Source of the DNA: Paracoccus chinensis
Lineage (GTDB): Bacteria; Pseudomonadota; Alphaproteobacteria; Rhodobacterales; Rhodobacteraceae
NCBI RefSeq assembly: GCF_900102885.1
Contig: NZ_FNGE01000001.1
Location: 310,001-374,000 of the forward strand
Direction of reading: 5' to 3'
Length of the DNA: 64,000 bases
Below are positions 17,910-24,863 of the stretch, one piece after another. The notes below the pieces were generated by a model. It worked only from the letters and a program-made list of their open reading frames with translations, was not told the DNA's origin and made no database searches. A program made the translations under genes and the position numbers. How positions within the stretch are numbered: position 1 is the first letter of the stretch; each line of letters begins with the position of its first letter.

Positions 17910-17964
17910 GGAAATAAGGACATATTCACGGCCTGACTGGCCCATTACAGGAAGAATTATCCAG

Positions 17965-18453
17965 ATGGCTGAGGAAAGGCAGACGCCGGTCCGGCTGGAC
18001 GAACTGGACCGCAAGATACTGTCCCTGCTGCAAGGGGACGCAAGCCTGCCGCTGGAGGAGATCGCCTCGCGCGTGGGGGCCTCGCGCACGCCCGTCTGGA
18101 ACCGGATTCGACGCATGCGCGAGCAGGGCGTGATCCGGGCGCAGGTCGCACTGCTGGATGCCGAGGCCCTGGGGCTGGAAGCCTGCTTCTTCGTGCTGAT
18201 CCGCACGACGGAACATGACGCCGACTGGGCCGCCCGCTTCCTTGCCGCCGTCCGCGCCCGCCCCGAGGTGATCGAGGCGCATCGGCTGGCCGGCGACATC
18301 GACTATATCCTGAAGGTCATGGTGCGGAACGCGCGAGCCTACGACCGCTTCTACCAGTCGCTGATCTCGGAAGTGCGCATCCAGAACGTCACCGCGCTTC
18401 TGTCGATGGAGGAGATGAAGGCGACCTCGGCCCTGCCGATCCCCCCCGCCTGA
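17965..18453 (+). CDS. Lrp/AsnC family transcriptional regulator
   Basis: DNA-binding regulator of 162 residues with an N-terminal winged helix-turn-helix (about 10-60, LDELDRKILSLLQGDASLPL and RVGASRTPVWNRIRRM) and a C-terminal RAM ligand-binding domain (about 75-150, including AHRLAGDIDYILKVMV). It is divergent from the DUF2849-cysIH-fpr operon, which makes that operon the natural target. Effector unknown; a sulfur-linked amino acid would be plausible, but that is inference. Confidence 0.92.
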   Translation: MAEERQTPVRLDELDRKILSLLQGDASLPLEEIASRVGASRTPVWNRIRRMREQGVIRAQVALLDAEALGLEACFFVLIRTTEHDADWAARFLAAVRARPEVIEAHRLAGDIDYILKVMVRNARAYDRFYQSLISEVRIQNVTALLSMEEMKATSALPIPPA

Positions 18454-18462
18454 CCCGGTTGC

Positions 18463-19197
18463 ATGGCCCGCGCGGCGGTGCGAGAAAGCCGCATGATGCT
18501 GCGTCTCAAGGCCCTCGGGGTCCATCTCTTCACCGCCACGGGCGCCATCTGGGCCGTGCTGGCGCTGCTGGCCGCCGTGGACGGGGACTGGTCCACCATG
18601 TTCGTCTGGCTGATCGTGGCGATGGTGGTGGACGGCATCGACGGGCCGTTGGCGCGCCGCTACGGGGTCAAGCAGAACTGGCCGACCTATGACGGCGTGG
18701 CGATGGACCTGATGGTGGACTACATCACCTGGATCTTCATTCCCGCCTTTGCGCTGTTCAAGTCGGGGCTGCTGCCGGGCTGGACGGGCTGGGTCTGCAC
18801 CATCGCCATCGTCTTCGGCTCGATCCTGTACATGGCCGACACGCGGATGAAGACAAAGGACAACAGCTTCGCGGGCTTTCCGGCCTGCTGGAACATGCTG
18901 GTGCTGGTGCTCTTCGCGCTCAAGCCCTCGTACTGGGTGATCTTGGCGCTGGTGATCCCGCTGACGGGGGCGATGTTCCTGCCGGTCAAGTTCATCCACC
19001 CCGTCCGCACCGAGCGATGGCGCGCGCTGTCGCTGCCGATGATGGGGGCCTGGGTGGTCTTCGCCCTCTGGGCCATCGCGGTGAACTTCCATCCGCAAAG
19101 CTGGGCGCTGTGGGGGCTGGTCGTCAGCTCGATCTGGCTGCTGCTGGCGGGACCGTTGCAGCAGATGATCCCGCCCAGGGGGCGACAGCGCGCTTGA
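18463..19197 (+). CDS. pcs: Phosphatidylcholine synthase
   Basis: Membrane enzyme that condenses CDP-diacylglycerol with choline to make phosphatidylcholine directly, typical of alphaproteobacteria. The 244-residue protein has several membrane helices and the CDP-alcohol phosphotransferase motif spread over DGIDGPLARRYGV and YDGVAMDLMVDY (Asp pairs coordinate the metal and the attacking group). The N-terminal length before VHLFTATG matches rhizobial Pcs, favouring the ATG at 18463; ATGs at 18493/18496 with a weak GAGAAAG site upstream are alternatives. It follows the Lrp gene by nine bases, perhaps only by chance. Confidence 0.9.
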   Translation: MARAAVRESRMMLRLKALGVHLFTATGAIWAVLALLAAVDGDWSTMFVWLIVAMVVDGIDGPLARRYGVKQNWPTYDGVAMDLMVDYITWIFIPAFALFKSGLLPGWTGWVCTIAIVFGSILYMADTRMKTKDNSFAGFPACWNMLVLVLFALKPSYWVILALVIPLTGAMFLPVKFIHPVRTERWRALSLPMMGAWVVFALWAIAVNFHPQSWALWGLVVSSIWLLLAGPLQQMIPPRGRQRA

Positions 19198-19254
19198 TCG
19201 CGCGGCGGCAAGCCCCTTAGTGTCCGCGCCAAATTCCGTCACAGGGGAACGTCC

Positions 19255-20721
19255 ATGCTCGACCGCCTGCTGCCCGCCGCCCTGGCGCTGATCGCCGCGC
19301 CCGCGCTGGCCGCCACCGACACGATCCGGCTGGGCATGGTGCTCGAACCGCCGGGCCTCGACCCCACCGCCAACGCCGCCGCCGCCATCGACGAGGTGGT
19401 CTATGCCAACCTTTTCGAGGGGCTGACCCGCTTCGCCCCCGACGGCACGATCGTCCCCGGCCTCGCCTCGGAATGGCAGGCCAGCGAGAACGGGACGGTC
19501 TATGAATTCAGGCTGCGGCAGGGCGTGACCTTCCACGACGGCGCTGCCTTCGACGCCTCGGACGTGGTCTTCTCGCTGGACCGGGCGCGGGCCGAGGATT
19601 CGACCAATGCGCAGAAGCAGCTCTTTGCCGGGATCACGGCGGTCGAGGCGGTGGCGCCCGACCTCGTGCGCGTCACGCTGGACGGCCCGGACGGCAGCTT
19701 TCCCTGGAAGATGGCCTGGGGCGACGCAGTGATCCTGGACCCGGCCTCGGCCGCGCAGGCTGCGACCGCGCCTGTGGGAACCGGCCCCTTCCGCTTCGGC
19801 GCGTGGACCCAGGGCGACCACATCACGCTTGAGGCCTTCGACGGCTACTGGGGCGAAAAGCCCGCGCTGCGCTCGGCCACCTTCCGCTTCATCCCGGACC
19901 CGACGGCGGCCTTTGCCGCGATGATGGCGGGCGACGTGGACGCCTTCCCGATCTATCCCGCGCCGGAAACGCTGCCGCAACTCGAGGCCGATCCCCGCTT
20001 CAAGGTGATCGTGGGCACGACCGAGGGCGAGACGATCCTGTCCATGAACAACCGCCATGCGCCCCTGAACGACCCGCGCGTGCGCAAGGCCATCGCCCTG
20101 GCCGTGGACCGGCAGGCCATCATCGACGGCGCGATGTTCGGCTACGGCACCCCCATCGGCAGCCATTTCGCCCCCCATCATCCCGATCACGTGGACCTGC
20201 TGGACCGCTCGCCCCATGACCCGGACCAGGCCAAGGCCCTGCTGGCCGAGGCGGGCGTGTCGAACCTCAGCCTGCGGCTCGCGCTGCCGCCCCCGCCTTA
20301 TGCCCGACGCGGCGGCGAGATCGTGGCGGCTCAACTGCGCGCGGTCGGGATCGAGACGCAGATCACCAACATGGAATGGGCGCAGTGGCTGGAAACGGTC
20401 TTCCGCGGCGCCGACTTCGACCTGACCATCATCAGCCATGTCGAGCCGCTGGACATCGATATCTACGCCCGCGACGGCTATTACATCGGCTATGACAACC
20501 CCGTCTTCCGCGACCTGATCGCGCGCTTCACCGCCTCGACCGACGCGGGCGAGCGCAGCGAGCTGCTGCGCGAGGCGCAAGGGATGCTGGCCGAGGACAA
20601 TCCCGCCGCCTTCCTGTTCCAACTGGCCAAGATCGGCGTGGCCGACGCCCGGATCGAGGGCCTGTGGGAAAACGCCCCCACCCCCGCGAACGATCTGACC
20701 AAAGTGCGCTGGACCGAGTGA
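19255..20721 (+). CDS. ABC transporter substrate-binding protein, family 5 (oligopeptide type)
   Basis: Periplasmic solute receptor of the dipeptide/oligopeptide/nickel class. The 488-residue protein has a Sec signal (LLPAALALIAAPALAA), the family opening LGMVLEPPGLDPT, VYANLFEGLTRFAPDG, and the internal signature for ligand closure (YEFRLRQGVTFHDGAAFDAS). No permease gene is adjacent. The oligopeptide-type permease/ATPase operon at 26,530-29,857 lacks its own receptor, so this is a candidate partner. Ended by a perfect 12-bp hairpin. Confidence 0.9.
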   Translation: MLDRLLPAALALIAAPALAATDTIRLGMVLEPPGLDPTANAAAAIDEVVYANLFEGLTRFAPDGTIVPGLASEWQASENGTVYEFRLRQGVTFHDGAAFDASDVVFSLDRARAEDSTNAQKQLFAGITAVEAVAPDLVRVTLDGPDGSFPWKMAWGDAVILDPASAAQAATAPVGTGPFRFGAWTQGDHITLEAFDGYWGEKPALRSATFRFIPDPTAAFAAMMAGDVDAFPIYPAPETLPQLEADPRFKVIVGTTEGETILSMNNRHAPLNDPRVRKAIALAVDRQAIIDGAMFGYGTPIGSHFAPHHPDHVDLLDRSPHDPDQAKALLAEAGVSNLSLRLALPPPPYARRGGEIVAAQLRAVGIETQITNMEWAQWLETVFRGADFDLTIISHVEPLDIDIYARDGYYIGYDNPVFRDLIARFTASTDAGERSELLREAQGMLAEDNPAAFLFQLAKIGVADARIEGLWENAPTPANDLTKVRWTE

Positions 20722-20727
20722 GGGAGT

Positions 20728-20760
20728 GGCAATGGTGCGCGCAAAGCACGCACCATTGCC
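20728..20760. terminator. Bidirectional terminator between convergent genes
   Basis: Perfect 12-bp stem GGCAATGGTGCG / CGCACCATTGCC (20728-20739 and 20749-20760) with a 9-base loop, placed exactly between the stop of the binding-protein gene (20721) and the stop of the oppositely oriented lytic transglycosylase (20761). Confidence 0.8.
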
Positions 20761-21825
20761 TCAGTTCTTCAGCACGATGCAGCGGCCGCCGATGGCGCGG
20801 AACTGGCTGCAGAAGGCATTGGCCTCACCGCGCGAGGAATAGCCGACCTGCGCGGTGTAGACACGCCGGCCGCTGCCTGACAGCGTCTTGCGGACATAGG
20901 TGATCTGCTTGCCGCCCAGGATCGGCCGCAACTGGCGGTTCAGCCGGCTGACCTGCTGCTGCGCGCCCGACTGCCTGGGATGCGAGGCCAGGATCACGCC
21001 CCAGGGGAAGCTGCGCTGCGGGGACTTGAATTCCTTCAGCTTGCGGTTTGCGGCCAGCTGCACGCAGGCCTCGCCGAAGGGCTTGTCCTTGTCCAGCCGC
21101 ACGTCGATCTGCCCGGGCGGGTCGTCGCGCCATTTCCAGGCGTTGTGGCCGGTGATCGCCTCGACATAGTCCTGCGTCTCGAAGGGCAGGACATTGCCGC
21201 CCTTGTTGAAGGTCTCGGCCCGCCGCTCGCCGCCGTTATAGGCAACAGCCGCCAGCCCCATGTTGCCGAAGCCGTCGATCAGATAGCGCAGGTAGTCGGC
21301 CGAGGCATGGATCGCCTTGGCCGGATTGAAGGGGTCGTCGAGCTTCCGCATGCGCGCCGTGTCCGGCATGAACTGCGCGATGCCCAGGGCGCCTGCGGGG
21401 GACACCGCCTCGGGCTCGAACAGGCTTTCCTTCCACAGCAGCCGGGCCAGGAAGTTGGGATCAAGCCGGTTCTCGGTCGCCGCACGCTCGATGGTGGAAC
21501 AGACATCCGCCACATAGGAGGCCACGGTGATGCAGCTGCGTCCATCCGCCGTGCAGCGCCGCTCCTTGCTGTCGGCGGTGGGCGTGGTTCCCTTGGCCGG
21601 AGCAGCGGCTTCCTTCGCGGCTGCGGGTTGAGCGGGCTGGGCCGTCGCCGCAGGAGCGCCGGGCGCCGGAGCGGCCGGTTCCTGCAAAGGTGACCCGACC
21701 GCATTCAGAGAGGCCTGGGCGTCGGCAGCTGCAACAACGGCAGGGGCCGGGGGCACGCCTGCGTCCTGCGCAAGGCCGGGGGTCGCGGCCAGTGCCGCAA
21801 GGACGACGATCTGGAAACGGCGCAC
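20761..21825 (-). CDS. Lytic murein transglycosylase with C-terminal SPOR-like domain
   Basis: Cleaves peptidoglycan glycan strands to 1,6-anhydro-muropeptides in the periplasm. The start fits a GTG at 21825, seven bases after GAGGG, giving a 354-residue protein with signal peptide (RRFQIVVLAALAATPGLAQ). An Ala/Pro linker leads to the SLT domain (about 135-270) with catalytic Glu in LLWKESLFEPEAVSP and the motifs GALGIAQFMPDTA and AVAYNGGE. The C terminus (RVYTAQVGYSSRGEANAFCS) resembles a SPOR peptidoglycan-binding domain. Confidence 0.88.
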   Translation of the reverse strand: MRRFQIVVLAALAATPGLAQDAGVPPAPAVVAAADAQASLNAVGSPLQEPAAPAPGAPAATAQPAQPAAAKEAAAPAKGTTPTADSKERRCTADGRSCITVASYVADVCSTIERAATENRLDPNFLARLLWKESLFEPEAVSPAGALGIAQFMPDTARMRKLDDPFNPAKAIHASADYLRYLIDGFGNMGLAAVAYNGGERRAETFNKGGNVLPFETQDYVEAITGHNAWKWRDDPPGQIDVRLDKDKPFGEACVQLAANRKLKEFKSPQRSFPWGVILASHPRQSGAQQQVSRLNRQLRPILGGKQITYVRKTLSGSGRRVYTAQVGYSSRGEANAFCSQFRAIGGRCIVLKN

Positions 21826-21862
21826 GGGGAGTCCCTCGTCATGTAACGGGTCCGCGATAGCA

Positions 21863-21898
21863 AAACCCCGCGCCGAAGTGAACCTTGGCGCGGGGTTT
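21863..21898 (-). terminator. Terminator of the charged hypothetical gene
   Basis: Perfect 12-bp stem AAACCCCGCGCC / GGCGCGGGGTTT (21863-21874 and 21887-21898), 12-base loop. The A- and T-flanked arms suit termination in either direction; only the leftward gene ending at 22007 needs it. It lies within 40 bases of the lytic transglycosylase start. Confidence 0.7.
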
Positions 21899-22006
21899 CC
21901 CATGAACTCGGACCCTGCTCTCAGCGGACTGCTGCCAGCCTTCGGCCGACGCAAGAGGCCGCGCCAGAGCAAGGGCCCGTCATGCCCTTGAAGGCAAGCG
22001 CCCTGC

Positions 22007-22738
22007 TCAGGAGGCCGCGCTGTCTCCGGGGCCCTTCCCGGCCTTCCTTCCGGCCTTCTCGGCCTCTTTCTGGGCCTTGCGTGTCGCCTTCTCCTCAGCC
22101 TTCTCGGCCTCCTTGACACGCTTGCGCTCGGCCTTTTCGGCCTCCTTGCGGGCCTTCTTCTCCGCCTTGTCCTCGCGGGCACCCCCGGCGTCCACCTTCG
22201 CGGGTGGCGGGGTCATGCCGCCCGCCCGGCGCGCTCCTGCGGCGGGGGCTTCGGGCGCAGTGGCGCCCGCCTCGGCCCGGCTCATCTTCGGTGCGCGGAC
22301 AGGCTCCGCCGCCGTATCCCCTGCGGGCTCACCCGACTGCGGTTCGGCCCGCTGCGGCTTGGGCATCTTGCGGGCGCCCGGGCGGCCTGTCCGGATTCCA
22401 GGCGAGCGCGGCGCGCGGGCGCCCCCCGCCCCTGCCGTTTCCGCCGCACCGGTCGGGACCGGCTCCTGGTCGCCGGCCTCCTCGTCGGACGCGGCCTCGC
22501 CACGCCGCGCGATCTCGGCCCGCACCCGTCGAAGCGCCGCGCCCAGATCCTTGATCCCCTGCTCGTCGCCGCCCTGCGCGCGCGTCTCGTCACGCAAGGC
22601 CCTGATCTTGCGGGCCAGCGCGCCCAGCGCTCGGTCCGCCTGCCGGCCTAGGGCAGGCTGCCGCGACCTGGCGATCAGCGTCTCGGCATCGTCCGAGCCG
22701 CCACCACCGGCTTCATCGGGTTTCGCAACTTTCGCCAT
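22007..22738 (-). CDS. Hypothetical highly charged, low-complexity protein
   Basis: Not recognised. The 243-residue product is cytoplasmic by composition. Residues 15-90 form amphipathic helices (ALGRQADRALGALARKIRAL, LGAALRRVRAEIARRGE); the middle is Pro/Ala/Gly-rich and probably disordered; the last 65 residues are a Lys/Glu/Ala helix (KKARKEAEKAERKRVKEAEK) that predicts a basic coiled coil. A dedicated terminator follows and neighbours face the same way, supporting a real gene. Nucleoid or RNA binding would suit the basic tail but is only inference. Confidence 0.65.
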   Translation of the reverse strand: MAKVAKPDEAGGGGSDDAETLIARSRQPALGRQADRALGALARKIRALRDETRAQGGDEQGIKDLGAALRRVRAEIARRGEAASDEEAGDQEPVPTGAAETAGAGGARAPRSPGIRTGRPGARKMPKPQRAEPQSGEPAGDTAAEPVRAPKMSRAEAGATAPEAPAAGARRAGGMTPPPAKVDAGGAREDKAEKKARKEAEKAERKRVKEAEKAEEKATRKAQKEAEKAGRKAGKGPGDSAAS

Positions 22739-22834
22739 GCTCGTCCTTGCCGTCCTTCATGGGGGGCGGATCGCCCGCAAACGCCTGTTTTGCCCAAAAG
22801 TTCGCGCAAGAATCGCAGCGTTGCAACGCAAAAA

Positions 22835-22855
22835 CGCCCGGCACGGGGCCGGGCG
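22835..22855 (-). terminator. Terminator of the L,D-transpeptidase gene
   Basis: Stem CGCCCGGC / GCCGGGCG (22835-22842 and 22848-22855) with a 5-base loop, followed leftward by TTTTTGCG: a standard Rho-independent terminator 20 bases after the stop at 22876. Confidence 0.85.
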
Positions 22856-22875
22856 CCTGCAGCGATGTCAGCCGA

Positions 22876-23679
22876 TCAGTAGGACGGGACCGCGCTTTCG
22901 ACCAAGGCGACATTCTGGACGGGGGCGCCCGCCGCCGCCACGGTCTGCACGGGCGCGCCCGCGGGCTCCAGGTAGCCGTCCGGGGTCTGGAGCAGCGGGC
23001 CTTCCAGCCTTTGCGATTCCGCCTCGGTCCGCACCTTCACGGTCGTGCCGTTGGGGATGCGCTCATACAGGTCCATGATGTCCTGGTTGAACAGCCGGAT
23101 GCAGCCCGCCGAGGTGGCCTTGCCGACCGACGAGGGATCCATCGTGCCGTGGATGCGGTACATCGTGTCCTTGTTGCCCTCGTAGAGGTACAAGGCGCGC
23201 GAGCCCAAGGGGTTGCTGAGGCCGCCCGGCACGCCGTTGCGGAACTGGGCGTAAAGCTCGGGCTCGGTCGACACCATGTTCGACGTGGGCGTCCAGGACG
23301 GCCACCGGGCCTTGCGCTTGATGGTCGCCGTGCCCGCGTAGCCCACGCCCGCGCGGCCCACCGCGATGCCGACGCGCGTCGCCATGCCGCCGTCCTCGAC
23401 CAGGTAAAGGAAGCGGGCATAGGGATCGACAACCACGGTGCCGGGCGCATCGGGGCCGTTGTAGGGGACGCGAGCGCGCACGTTGCGGTCGCGCAGGTAG
23501 GCGGGCTTGATCGCGGGGATCGGCAGCGCCTCGCCGTTCGGGCCCTGGTCAACGCGAGCCTGGTAGATCTCGGGGACGAAGTTGTTGGTCTGGGGCGCCT
23601 GCTCGACAGGCGGGGTGCTGGGGCCGCAGGCGGCAAGGCCCAGGGCGCAAGCCAGGAGGGCGGCAGAGGCGAGACGCAT
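22876..23679 (-). CDS. L,D-transpeptidase (YkuD family) lipoprotein
   Basis: Periplasmic enzyme forming 3-3 peptidoglycan cross-links or anchoring proteins to peptidoglycan. The 267-residue protein starts MRLASAALLAC with a lipobox LAAC (lipidated Cys18), followed by the YkuD domain (about 75-225) with the catalytic His...Ser-x-Gly-Cys signature: HGTMDP and, downstream, TSAGCIRLFNQD. The family has SHGC more often; SAGC is a common alphaproteobacterial variant. GAAGGA lies ten bases before the ATG. Terminator downstream; the upstream gap is shared with the divergent glsB-like gene. Confidence 0.92.
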   Translation of the reverse strand: MRLASAALLACALGLAACGPSTPPVEQAPQTNNFVPEIYQARVDQGPNGEALPIPAIKPAYLRDRNVRARVPYNGPDAPGTVVVDPYARFLYLVEDGGMATRVGIAVGRAGVGYAGTATIKRKARWPSWTPTSNMVSTEPELYAQFRNGVPGGLSNPLGSRALYLYEGNKDTMYRIHGTMDPSSVGKATSAGCIRLFNQDIMDLYERIPNGTTVKVRTEAESQRLEGPLLQTPDGYLEPAGAPVQTVAAAGAPVQNVALVESAVPSY

Positions 23680-24015
23680 CCGAGGTTTATCCTTCAAGAT
23701 GGGCAGCACGCGGGCAAGCCGTGCGCCGCTCAAAGGGTGGCAGAATGGACAGCACGAATCGCAGGGCAGGCTGCGGGCCGGTCCGATCGGCCCATAGGCC
23801 GACGAACCGAAGGCATCGTCAAGAATTCGCACGGTGCCCAGAGGGGGGGCGTGACAAATTTGCCGCGCGCGCGACTTTTTGAACACGGCGTGATCTGTTG
23901 CCGATATGGCGCAGCTTTCCGGAACGGTGCCAGCGCCGGAACCGGCCTGCCAGATCGACGTTCGGACCACATCCGGCAGTCACACATGGCCTGCTGCAAC
24001 TGCAAAGGACAGAAC
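23680..24015. other. 336-base divergent intergenic region
   Basis: Separates the leftward L,D-transpeptidase from the rightward GlsB-like gene and must hold both promoters. I see no convincing small gene; a short in-frame extension from 23986 (MACCNCKGQN) joins the downstream gene but lacks a ribosome binding site. The only motif of note is the GGAAC-N16-CGTT pair at 23938-23962, listed separately. Confidence 0.6.
23938..23962 (+). promoter_or_regulatory. Candidate ECF/EcfG-type stress promoter
   Basis: GGAAC (23938-23942), 16-base spacer, CGTT (23959-23962) matches the consensus of the alphaproteobacterial general-stress sigma factor EcfG (GGAAC-N16/17-CGTT). Initiation near 23970 would give a leader of about 46 bases to the GlsB-like ATG at 24016. 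The downstream family is often stress induced. Many Rhodobacteraceae are reported to lack EcfG, so another ECF sigma or chance is possible. Confidence 0.35.
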
Positions 24016-24309
24016 ATGGGCTTCATCATCTCCATCATCATCGGAGCCATCGCCGGCTGGCTGGCCGGCCTGATCGTCAAGGGCGACGGACAGGGCGTCT
24101 TCATGAACATCATCGTGGGCGTGCTGGGCGCCGTGCTGGCAAGCTGGCTGTTCCCGAGCCTCGGCTGGAACCTGGGGGCCGCCCCTGCCGTTCCCGGCGC
24201 CACCGTCCGGGGCACGAGCTTCCTGGGCTCGATCGTCTTCTCGACCATCGGCGCGGTGATCCTGCTGCTGATCGTGTCGCTGTTCACGGGCCGCCGCCGC
24301 CGCGGGTGA
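24016..24309 (+). CDS. GlsB/YeaQ/YmgE family small membrane protein
   Basis: Transglycosylase-associated family of small hydrophobic stress proteins; the enzymatic name is historical and the biochemical role unknown. The 97-residue product has three predicted helices (FIISIIIGAIAGWLAGLIV; MNIIVGVLGAVLASWLF; GSIVFSTIGAVILLLIVSLF) and a basic C terminus (GRRRRG). ATG at 24016 has AAGGA six bases upstream; an in-frame ATG at 23986 lacks one. Followed by a strong terminator. Confidence 0.9.
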   Translation: MGFIISIIIGAIAGWLAGLIVKGDGQGVFMNIIVGVLGAVLASWLFPSLGWNLGAAPAVPGATVRGTSFLGSIVFSTIGAVILLLIVSLFTGRRRRG

Positions 24310-24355
24310 CCCGCCCTGCTGCCCGGCGGCCGTCTCCTCCCTCCGGCCGCCGCTC

Positions 24356-24387
24356 CAGGCCCCCGCCGTCTGCCCGGCGGGGGCCTG
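24356..24387. terminator. Bidirectional terminator
   Basis: Perfect 12-bp stem CAGGCCCCCGCC / GGCGGGGGCCTG (24356-24367 and 24376-24387), loop of 8, between the stop of the GlsB-like gene and the convergent gene ending at 24391. No T-run, but stability and position fit. Confidence 0.65.
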
Positions 24388-24390
24388 TGA

Positions 24391-24741
24391 TCACCTGCCC
24401 CCGACCTGACGGGCGATCTCGGCGGCAAGGCACAGCACCCGGCGGGGGCCGAGAGCCTGCACCAGGATCGCCAGTTCCTCGGCCGCCGCATTCTCATGGC
24501 CCAGCGCGCAGCCCTTTGGCAGCAGCGCCGCCGCCCGCTCCCATCCCCCGGTCTGCAGCAGAAGCGCCTCGCGCGCGGTGACGACCAGCAACGCGCCCCC
24601 GGGTGCCGCGAGGCCGCCGTAATGGGCAAGGCTGCGGGGCCGGGACAGGATCACCGCATCGACCCCGCGCCCGTCCATGATGGCCCGCAGCGCAAGGCGG
24701 CGCGGGGCGAACCCGTCGCGGGGCAAGGAAACGGGCGGCAT
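24391..24741 (-). CDS. Hypothetical protein resembling a creatinase/prolidase N-terminal domain
   Basis: A 116-residue protein starting MPPVSLPRDGFAPRRLALRA, with GAGG five bases before the ATG. The pattern ALRAIMDGRGVDAVILSRPRS, then HYGG and ALLVVTAREALLLQ, recalls the N-terminal non-catalytic domain of M24 aminopeptidases/creatinases, but the metallopeptidase domain is absent. It may be a small stand-alone homologue or a truncated relic. Neighbours are unrelated and convergent or divergent, so context does not help. Confidence 0.55.
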   Translation of the reverse strand: MPPVSLPRDGFAPRRLALRAIMDGRGVDAVILSRPRSLAHYGGLAAPGGALLVVTAREALLLQTGGWERAAALLPKGCALGHENAAAEELAILVQALGPRRVLCLAAEIARQVGGR

Positions 24742-24863
24742 CGGAACCTCGGCATTCAAGGGAAAGGGGCAGAGTGGCCCTTTCACCCCGGCGGTCAAGC
24801 CATCCCGCACCGGCAAGCCCGCGCCGGATTGCCCTTCCCGCCGGGGCCGCTAGTCTGGCCGGG

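Noticed and set aside
17926..20622. Leftward 898-codon frame spanning pcs and the binding-protein gene
   Set aside because: Shadow frame; composition is His/Gln/Gly/Arg-rich, crosses several real genes and has no recognisable domain.
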